From the NCBI RefSeq assembly GCF_022682495.2, contig NC_071392.1:59793459-59857458 (forward strand): a stretch of 64,000 bases of DNA. Direction: 5' to 3'. Both the position numbers and the translations under genes were made by a program. Below are positions 56,251 through 64,000 of the stretch, one piece after another. The notes under the pieces are model-generated. The model had not been told where the DNA came from. It searched no databases and worked only from the letters and a program-made list of their open reading frames with translations. Origin of the DNA: Desmodus rotundus (lineage: Eukaryota > Chordata > Mammalia > Chiroptera > Phyllostomidae). The number at the start of each line of letters is the position of its first letter. The first letter of the stretch is position 1.

Positions 56251-58148
56251 AAATGTTAAGTCTGGCTAAGATGGAGGCATAGGTATATACACTGTGCCTC
56301 CTTGTATGACCAACAACACACTTAAAAACAAAAACCAGCCAGAACTGCCAGAAAATTGAACTGCATAGAAGTCCAACAACCAAGGAATTAAAGAAATATT
56401 CATCTAGACTGGTAGGAGGAGTGGGGACTGGCAGATGGGGCAGAGATGACACATGGAAAGGCAGTGGATGGTGGACTGGGTGGTCCCACATTTGCATTTG
56501 AATAAACAGGGAGGAAAAACTGAGAAGCAAGATAGACCATGCAGCCCAGAGTTCCAGTGCGGGGAAATAAAGCCTCAAAACTCTGACTGAAAAACTGTGC
56601 GTTGCAGCAGCAGGAAAAACTCCCAACCTCACAGGAGAGTTCACTGGAGAGACCACAGGGTCTTAAAACATACACACCCACTCACCTGGGAATCATCACT
56701 ACAAGGTTCCGATTTGCTTGTGGGCAGTGGAGGAAGTGACTGAAAGCCAGCCCAGAGGAGATCAAGTGACACTGTTCCCTCTTGGACCCTTCCCCCGAAT
56801 ACAGCACCACAACACAACAACATAGGTTGCTCCGTCCTGGTGAATACCTAAGGCTCCATCCTTTACTACGTAACAGCCACACTGAGATAAAAAATTGCCC
56901 AAATGAAAGGATGGATCAAAACTCCAGAAAAAATACAACTAAGTGTTGAAGAGATAATCAACTTATCAGATGCACAGTTCAAAACACTGGTAATCAGGAT
57001 GCTCACAGAAATGGTTGAGTATGGTCACAAAATAGGAGAAAAAGTGATCGCTATTAAAAGTGAAATAAAGGAAGTGTACAGGGAGCCAGTGGTGATGGGA
57101 AGGAAACCAGGACTCAAAACAATGATTTGGACCAGAATGAAGACATAAACATTCGCCCAGAACACAATGAGGAAACAAGAGTTCAAAAAATGAGGAGAGG
57201 CTTAGGAACGTCCAGGACAACTTTAAACATTCCAACATCTGAATCATAGGGGTGCCAGCAGGAGAAGAGGAAGAGCAAGGAATTGAAAACTTATTTGAAA
57301 ACATAATGAAGGACAACTCCCCTAATATGGCAAAGGAAATAGAGTTCCAGCAAATCCAGGAAGCTCAGAGTGTCCAAAAGAAGTTGGACCTAAGGAGGAA
57401 CACACCAAGGCACATCATAATTATGTTACCCAAGATTAAAAATAAGGAGAGAATCTTAAAAGTAGAAAGAAAAAAGGAGACAGTTACCTTCAAAGGAGTT
57501 CCCATAAGACTCTCAGCTGACTTCTCAAAAGAAACCTTTCAGGCAAGAAGGAGCAGGAAAGAAGTATTCAAAGTCATGAAAGGCAAGGACCCACATCCAA
57601 GATTACTGTATCCAGCAAACCTATCATTTAGAATGGAAGGACAGATAAAGTGCTTCCCAAATAAGGTCAAGTTAAAGGAGTTCATCATCGCCAAGCCCTT
57701 ATTATAGGAAATATTAAAGAGATTTACCTAAGAAAAATAAGATCAAAAACTATGAATAGTAAAATGACAACAATCTTACAACTATCAACAACTGAACTTA
57801 AGAAACAGAAACAAAAACTAAGCAAACAACTAGAACAGGAACAGAATGACAGAATTGGAGACCACATCGAGCGTTATCACTGGGGAGAAGGAGGGTGAGA
57901 ATGGGGGGATGGTACAGGGAATAAGAAGCATAATTGGTAGGCATAAAATATACAGAGGGAGGTTAAGAATAGTATAGAAAATAAAGAAGCCAAATAATTT
58001 ATATGTACAACCCATAGACATGAATTAAGGAGAGGAGTGCTGGAGGATTGGGGGGTGTAGGGCATAGTGGGGATAAAGGGGAGAAAAGTATGAGACAACT
58101 GAAATAGCATAATCAATAAAATATATTTAAGAAAGTAAAAAATGTTAA
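56251..58148 (+). mobile_element. HAL1, complete from 5' end to tail, 9-bp TSD
   Basis: Insert 56260-58139 (1.88 kb). AAATGTTAA is present at both ends (56251-56259 and 58140-58148), and the old L1 continues on both sides. Leader from GTCTGGCTAAGATGGAGG (about 640 bp), ORF1 at 56903-57707, then a 3'UTR of about 430 bp and an AATCAATAAAATATATTTAAG tail. No ORF2 at all. This is the HAL1 structure: an L1 derivative with only the RNA-binding protein, presumably mobilised by L1 ORF2p. Confidence 0.92.
56903..57707 (+). pseudogene. HAL1 ORF1, one frameshifted gap
   Basis: The first frame (56903-57148) holds the N-terminal coiled-coil segment (MKGWIKTPEKIQLSVEEI...). A second frame (57252-57707, 151 codons) holds the RNA-recognition segment (TPRHIIIMLPKIKNKERIL) and the C-terminal domain (VPIRLSADFSKETFQARR...PHPRLLYPANLSFRMEG). 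A stop and frameshift at 57149-57251 separate them; without the break the protein would be near 270 residues. The C-terminal two thirds is uninterrupted, the best-kept ORF1 in the window. Expected role: RNA-binding trimer that packages its own RNA. The intact C-terminal domain does not make the copy active. Confidence 0.85.
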
Positions 58149-58689
58149 AATTTCTTTAAGAAGATAAAATAAGATAAAAAATATGAATAATGAAATAGTA
58201 ATAGCACATATTTGTTGATAATTACTTTAGGTGGAAATGGACTAAATTCTTCAATCAAGAGACATAGGGGGGTTGAATGGATAAGAAAACAAGATCCAAA
58301 TATATGTTATCTACAAAAGACCCAGTTGAAATTGAAAGACGCACAGTAAAGTAAAGAGAAAGAAAAAAACATTTCAGGCAAATGGAAACAAACAAACAAA
58401 AGGATAGCAATTCCTGTGTCAGACAAAATAGACTTTAAAACAAGCCTATAATAAGACAAAGAATAGTATTTCATAATGATAAAGGGATCGATCCAACAAG
58501 AAGATATAATTCTTGTAAGTATTTATGTATCCAATGTATAAACACCCAAGTATATAAAACAAATGCTGACAGAAATAAAGAAGAAATTGACAGTAATATA
58601 GTGATAGTGGACAACTTCAACACCCCATCTATATTAATTATCATCCACATACAAAATCAACAGGAAAAAAACAGCCTTTCCTTTTTAAA

Positions 58690-58890
58690 GATTATATTTA
58701 TTTTATTTTTAGACAGAGGGGAAAGGAGGTAAAAAGAGACAGAGAGAAACATCAGTGTGTGGTTGCCTCTCAGGTATCCTCTACTGGGGACCTGGTCCAC
58801 AACCCAGGTGTGTGCCCTGATTGGGTATTGGACCAGTGACCCTGTGGTTCATAGGCTGGTGCTCAATCCACTGAGACACCAGCCAGGGCA
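58690..58890 (-). mobile_element. Ves SINE, minus strand, in old L1 ORF2
   Basis: The reverse complement starts GCCCTGGCTGGTGTCTCAGT, with GGTCACTGGTCCAATACCC at the B box and CCTCTGTCTAAAAATAAAAT at the tail. The L1 phrase AACAGCCTT (left) and ACAACCTTAAATAACAC (right) suggests a short, decayed duplication. Confidence 0.9.
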
Positions 58891-59921
58891 ATGACAACCT
58901 TAAATAACACATTAGACAAGATAAATTTTATATTTTTAAAACATTTTGCTCCAAAGCAGCAGAATGTACAGTATTTTCAAGTGCACATGGAATATTTTTC
59001 AGGATAGACTACATGTTAGGCCACCTATGTCTCAATAAATTGAAGAAGATTGAAATCATATCAAGCTACTTCTATGATTACAATATTATGAACTTACAAA
59101 TCATTTCCTCTAAGATCAGGAATAAGAGAGGGATATCCAATTTTATTTTACATGGCATTGGAAGTCCTAGCCACAGCAATCAGAAAACAAAAGGGAAGCA
59201 GGGCAGGGGCTGGGTGGAGCAGGGCAAAGGGGCAATGAGGATATCTGTGTTAGTGTCAACAATGAAAATAAAGTTAATAATAATAATATTGAAAGTAAAC
59301 TATGATTTAAAATTAAAATATATAAATTTTAAAAGGAAAAATATAGATGCCCAAATTATAAAGATAAAAATTAAAGTGTCACTATCTGTAGATGACCTGA
59401 TAGTATATATAGAGAACCCTAAAGATTCCACCAAAAAGTATTAAATCCAATAATTTCAGTAAAGTAGCAAGATACAAAATTAATATTCTGAAATTGTTTG
59501 CACTTGTATAAACCAATAATGAGCTACTTGAAAGAGAAATTAAGAAAATAATTTCATTAAAAACCCTAGTAATAAATTTAACCAACAATGTAAAATGATC
59601 CTACTTAGAAAACTATGACATTGAAGAAAGAAATTGAAGAAGGTGCATATAAATGGAAACATGTGCTCATGGATAAGAAGAATTAATATCATTAAAATAT
59701 TCATACTACTCAAAGTAATCTATAGATTCAATGAAGTTTTCATCCAAGTATCAATTGCATTTTCACAGAACTAGAACAAATAATCCTAAAATGTATTTGG
59801 AACTGTGAAAGACCTCAAATAGAAGAACAAAGTTGGAGGCATCATGCTACCTAATATCAAACTATAATATGAGGGGGAACTCCCCCCAAAACAGAATTTA
59901 TTTATAAAGAATTAGTTATTC

Positions 59922-60216
59922 TTACATGTGTATCTATAATGGGAACCTAATGAACAAAACAAATGAGCAAAATAGAACTGGAGGCATGGAAACAAGGAAC
60001 AGATTGAGAGTGACCAGAGGGGAAGGAGGACAATAAGGGAGGAAAGAAGGGGAATGATCTAGTGAAGGAACATGTATGGATGATCCATGGACATGGACAA
60101 CAGGGTGGAGATTGACTGTGGATCAGGGTTGGGTTGAGCAGCAGAGATCAATGGGGAAAATTGGGGCAATTGTAATAGAACAGCAGTAAAATAAATTTAA
60201 AAATATTACATATATA
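59922..60216 (+). mobile_element. 5'-truncated L1 3' end inside the mariner relic
   Basis: The insert 59933-60205 is L1 3'UTR from ATAATGGGAACCTAATGAAC to the AAAATAAATTTAAAAAT tail. Flanks TTACATGTGTA (59922-59932) and TTACATATATA (60206-60216) agree at 9 of 11 positions, a decayed target duplication. Confidence 0.75.
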
Positions 60217-60239
60217 AACTTTAGTCACCTTCAAAGTAC

Positions 60240-60510
60240 TCTCCATCTGATGCAAGACACCTATTGAGACATTTCTTTTTCACTGCTCAAAACAGTTTTT
60301 GAACTTGTCAATTTTAATGCCTTTTAGTGCTTTTGCCATTTTTTGTTTCACCTCTTCCACATCAGCAAAATACTTCCCTTTGAGGACTTTATTCATCTGG
60401 TGAAACACACAAAAAAGTCTCTTGTGGTGAGATTGGGTGAATAGTCAGGGTGGGGCAGAGGCGTCATGCTGTTTTTGGTCAAAAACTGCTGAACAGTCAA
60501 TGCAGTGTGG
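60240..60510 (-). pseudogene. Mariner transposase C-terminal remnant
   Basis: In the mariner family the segment ...LPHPxYSPDLxPxDF... holds the third catalytic Asp. Here the minus strand reads LPHPDYSPN followed by frame-disrupted LTTRDFF. That leaves a D in a comparable place, but the stops around it exclude function. The upstream catalytic residues and the DNA-binding domain are absent. Confidence 0.7.
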
Positions 60511-61912
60511 GCAAGTGTGCTTATAAATCACCCATCATGAAATGGGAAAAGGCATTAAGTCTTAAAAAAATTAACTGAAGCCAAACACAGCCTCTCACAT
60601 CAATGCCAGCTGGCACACTGATACAGATGGATTCCTAGAACACTCACCTAGAAGGGAAAGCCTATACTACAGGGACCTGCCCTACAGAAGATAATTCCAT
60701 TTGGGGGAGTTCCCCTCCCTTCTCTAAGGCTATAGTAATCAAAATACCATGCCACTGGCATAAAAACAGATATATAAATAAATGAAACAAAATAGAGCAC
60801 AAGAAATAAACCCAAACTGATATGGTCAATTAATATATGAAAAAGGAGTCAAGAACATCCAATGGGGTAAAGTCAATCTCTTTAATAAATGGTGCTGGGA
60901 AAACTGGATAGACACATACAAAAGAATAAAACTGGATTACTTTTGTATGCAATGTACAAGAATAAACTCAAAGGGGATTAAGAACTAAAAATCAAAAATC
61001 ATAAAATTCCTAGAAGAAAACAGGCAGTAAATTCTTTGACTACACTTTTAGTGATTTTTTTTTTGATACATATGCTCAGGCAAGGGAAACAAAAGAAAAA
61101 AATAAACAGAAGGGATTACATAAAATTGAAAAATTTTGCACAGCAAAAAACCATAAATAAAATGAAAAGACAACCCAGTGAAAGGGGGAAGATGTTCATC
61201 AATGATGCATTCCATAGAAGAATAATATTCTACATCTATAAAGAACTCATACAACATAAGTCCATGAAATCAAACAATCCAATTAAAAAATGGTCAGAGC
61301 ATCTGAACAGACATTTCTCCAAAAAGGATATACAGATGGCCAATAGATATGAACCGATGCTCAATGTCACTAATCATCAGGGAAACACAAATTAAACAAG
61401 GGTTTATCACCTCACAATTGTCAGCATGGCTATCATCAATAAATGAACAAATGTGTTGGCAAGGAGGTAGAAAAAAAGGAATCCCTCATGAATTGTTGGT
61501 AGAATGACAACTTTGTGTAGCCAATATGGAAAAAAGTATGAATGTTCCTCAAAACATTTTAAAAAGATAACCGCCACGACCTAGCAATCCCCCTTTGGGG
61601 TGTTTATCTAAAAAATACAAAAAAAACTAATTCAGAAAGATATATACAGCCCTATGTCCTTTTCCATATTATTTGCAATAGCCAAAATATGGATGCAACC
61701 TAAGTGTTTATCCACAGATGATTGAATAAAGAAGAGGTGGTACATATATGCAATGGAATATTAGTCAGCTATAAAAAAGAGTTAAATCTTTTCATTTGCA
61801 ACAACTTGGATGTACATAAAGGGTAATGCACATTATACAAAGTAAAATAAGTCAGACAAAGAAAAACAGCATATAACTTCATTTATATGTGAAATCTAAA
61901 AAATAAACAAAC

Positions 61913-64000
61913 AGGACTCAGAGATGGCTGCAAGGTAGGTAGGAGCTGAACCCACTTGCTTATGTACCCAACTGGGATATCTAGCCAATCTCCTGAGGAA
62001 GAGAGTGAACATCCCATAGAATTCCAGTTGATAGGAAGTTTGGAAGCCAAAGGTTGCAGAGGACTTTTGAAAATGGATGAGGCAGCTTTGGAGGAGAACC
62101 AGGTTAGCAATTGTGACTTTACAGCTCCCTCCCCTCCCAAAGCAGCAAGTTCACAGACCTGTGCCAGGAGAGACCTGGATGCTTAAAGTGGCTGGGGTGA
62201 TAAAGACACAGTAAGAGACTCACAGCTGGCTGATTATCTTGGCTGGGACTACCAGAGAAATTGGAGAGCCAGGTGACACCTGGAAATGGGAGAAGAGAAG
62301 GACTGTGACTGGCCATGACACAGGTAGTCTCTGGACTACTCAGAGAGTTGGTCTGTGTAGACAGCCGGGGCTCATTAGGAATGGCCTGCCACAAACAAGG
62401 GAAATTCACTCAAAATAAGGCTCTCAGCTGCTGTGCAAGGACTTCTAGCACTAAGCAGCCAGGCCAGTGAAGAGGGGTTCTGCAATGTGCTCCCACTCAG
62501 TGCACCTAATGGATTAATCAAACAGTGGCACAGTGAAATATATTAGAGACACCTGCCTAGTGCATATGCTCAGTGGACAGTGTGGGCCACACTATGCTTT
62601 GAGGGTGTGGGCCTGAAACTGGGCACCCATGAATTTTGTAGCCCAGACTGAGCCCCCATCCTCACAGAAACACAGGAAATGGAAAGAAAAAAATGAGGCC
62701 ATCTCCACCCCTCCCTTCAGCATCCAGGAAGAACAGCAAAACCCACTTACCAGGTTTAAGTCAGCAGGAAATTTTTTTTTTCCAGTGTAAGACAAAAAGA
62801 CTTGGAGCTGTGAGAAGACCAAAGACAGATTCAGAAAGAAGTCAGAAGGCGAACACCAACAGCTGAAACAAACTTCACTTTGCTATCCTTCAGAACTTGC
62901 ATTTTATTTTTACTTTTCATTATTTTTTCTTTTAAATTTATGTTTTATTATTTTTCTTTCTCTTCTTTCTGTATAGCTTTTTAAATTTTGTTTGATTTCA
63001 TTGTTTGATTGATTTTTTAATTCTTCCTTTCATATTGCATTTTAATTTTTCTTCTGTCACTTCACTCATGTTCCAATAACACGCTACTCTTGATCTTTTA
63101 ATTTTTATTGTTTTTATTCAGATTATATATTTCTAATCATATTATTATTCCAAATCCCACACAGCACCCTTCCCTGATCTTAATCCATTTCACCATTTTC
63201 CTGAACTGTATTATGGTTGGTGTAAACTTTATTTTCCCTCACACTACACCAAGTTTCTATCCCTTACTCTAACTATATATCACCATCTAACACCTCACAT
63301 AATACCTCTGCTTTCTAAACTGAGCTCACATTCTTTTTCCCTTCTAATGAGAGTCTTATCTCATTTTCACCTTAAAAAAAAGTGGATAGTTGGGTGAAAT
63401 ATCATGGTTATTGCTATACTTCTCCAACGGACCTCTGATAACTTCTCTACTCATAAGAACTTTAAATTTCACAGATTACTCCCTCGCTCTCTTATTCCAT
63501 TTCACCTTAGCCTAGTCCCTGATCACATACAAGACAAGGTGGGAGTTGTGAGTACCAGTAAACCTGCTGGAGGAGAGAATGCACTAATGAAGGAGCTACC
63601 GAAAGGTAAAGCCCAAGTACAACAAGAGAGCCAATACAAGTGGAGGAAAGGGAAAATTTGGAACATCCTCAGACAAGGAGATCAAAGAGACCACAAGACT
63701 GAGTCACACAGAATTACCACCACAGAATTTCATCCTATGAAGACAGTTGGCAAAGCAGAGCATTGGGAATGCAGAAACAAACAAAAAGTGTCACCCAAAA
63801 TGGAGAGACAAAGAAAGAATCTTCAAGAGAAAGGAAAGGAAGAATACCTGGTAAAAGAGCTAAGTGAAATGGAAGCAAGCAAACTATCAGATATAGAATT
63901 CAACAGAATGGTTATAAGGATGATCAAGGAACTCACAGACAACTACAAGGAACAGAGTGGGAAATAAAACAGTAAGAAAAAGGATATAGAAACTATAAAT
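61913..64000 (+). mobile_element. LINE-1 5' end, plus strand, runs off the window
   Basis: It starts near GACTCAGAGATGGCTGCAAGG after the 3' part of the old L1. The leader is about 1.9 kb; its last part (63190-63580) matches, as reverse complement, the 5'UTR of the minus L1 at 41450-41730, which identifies it. ORF1 begins at 63800. The rest lies beyond the window. Confidence 0.75.
63800..63967 (+). pseudogene. L1 ORF1 start, truncated by a stop
   Basis: The ATG at 63800 opens MERQRKNLQEKGKEEYL...SKLSDIEFNRMVIRMIKELTDNYKE, the N-terminal coiled-coil start seen also at 41241. A TAA at 63965 ends it after 55 codons, so the copy is defective unless the reading continues in another frame outside the window. 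Confidence 0.7.

Larger units (their letters stand above)
59871..60717 (-). mobile_element. Mariner-like DNA transposon relic
   Basis: It is bounded by inverted repeats: GAGGGGGAACTCCCCCCAAA at 59871-59890 and, on the other strand at the right end, GAGGGGAACTCCCCCAAA (60700-60717). Minus-strand frames near 60290-60500 give traces of a mariner transposase C-terminus: a MTPLPHPDYSPN segment, then NKVLKGKYFADVEEVKQK and FKNCFEQ. Most of the transposase is missing, so this is an internally deleted copy. A 5'-truncated L1 end (59933-60205) interrupts it. It sits in old L1 ORF2, whose sequence resumes at AAGGCTATAGTAATC. Confidence 0.8.
55745..61912 (+). mobile_element. Old LINE-1, plus strand, interrupted several times
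   Basis: It starts inside ORF1 (55745-56259) and resumes after the HAL1 at 58140. ORF2 runs 58200-59870, interrupted by a Ves SINE (58690-58890), and again 60718 to about 61800, interrupted by a mariner-like relic (59871-60717). It ends in 3' sequence at about 61912, where another L1 begins. Readable ORF2 traces: an RT box-like SLSVDDLIVYIEN (about 59375-59415) and HFSKKDIQMANRY (61300-61350). Heavily decayed. Confidence 0.8.

Noticed and set aside
1..64000. CRISPR array, bacterial operons, integrons or phage
   Set aside because: No regularly spaced short repeats with unique spacers, no ribosome-binding sites before real genes; composition and repeats are mammalian throughout.

Overview
This is mammalian, almost certainly microbat, intergenic DNA. 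The clade marker is the Ves SINE (tRNA-derived, found in yangochiropteran bats). At least eight copies carry its hallmark head ('ccctggctggtgtggctcagtgga') and a TAAAATCTTT tail. The DNA is AT-rich. I found no host exon, tRNA, rRNA, CRISPR array or operon. Every open frame that I can recognise belongs to a transposable element, and all are broken.

Layout. 1-1441: 5' part of a HAL1 (ORF1-only L1 relative), minus strand. 1442-2440: retroviral pol relic, minus. 2817-8967: near full-length but frameshifted L1, minus. 8968-12257: AT-rich DNA holding a 5'-inverted (twin-primed) L1 with a perfect 16-bp target duplication and a 5'-truncated plus-strand L1. 12258-17842: a dense cluster of LTRs from several families in both orientations, with another HAL1 inside. 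17980-about 26217: a gammaretrovirus-like provirus, minus, with gag, pro, pol and env all recognisable but disabled; a 284-bp solo LTR sits near its env end. 26218-32760: LTR relics, two Ves SINEs and unassigned DNA. About 32760-47430: an old plus-strand L1 split by a younger minus-strand L1 (35165-41736), which itself carries a solo LTR and an L1 3' fragment; the old L1 also carries two Ves SINEs, an AT expansion and a second twin-primed L1. 47430-55745: mostly unassigned, with Ves, MIR/L2 relics, a GATA microsatellite, a 32-bp tandem duplication and a second copy of the same solo LTR. 55745-61912: an old plus-strand L1 carrying a complete HAL1, a Ves SINE and a mariner-like relic (itself hit by an L1 3' end). 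61913-64000: 5' end of another L1, leaving the window.

The elements do not cooperate as a pathway. They are successive insertions, and the interruptions give a relative order. The L1s would have supplied the enzymes for the SINEs and presumably HAL1. The retroviral LTRs carry promoter and poly(A) signals that could affect nearby transcription. I see no sign of a new cellular system; the value lies in unusually clear nested insertions and junctions. Element names are from pattern recognition without a library search; boundaries given as approximate are not better than about 20-50 bp.
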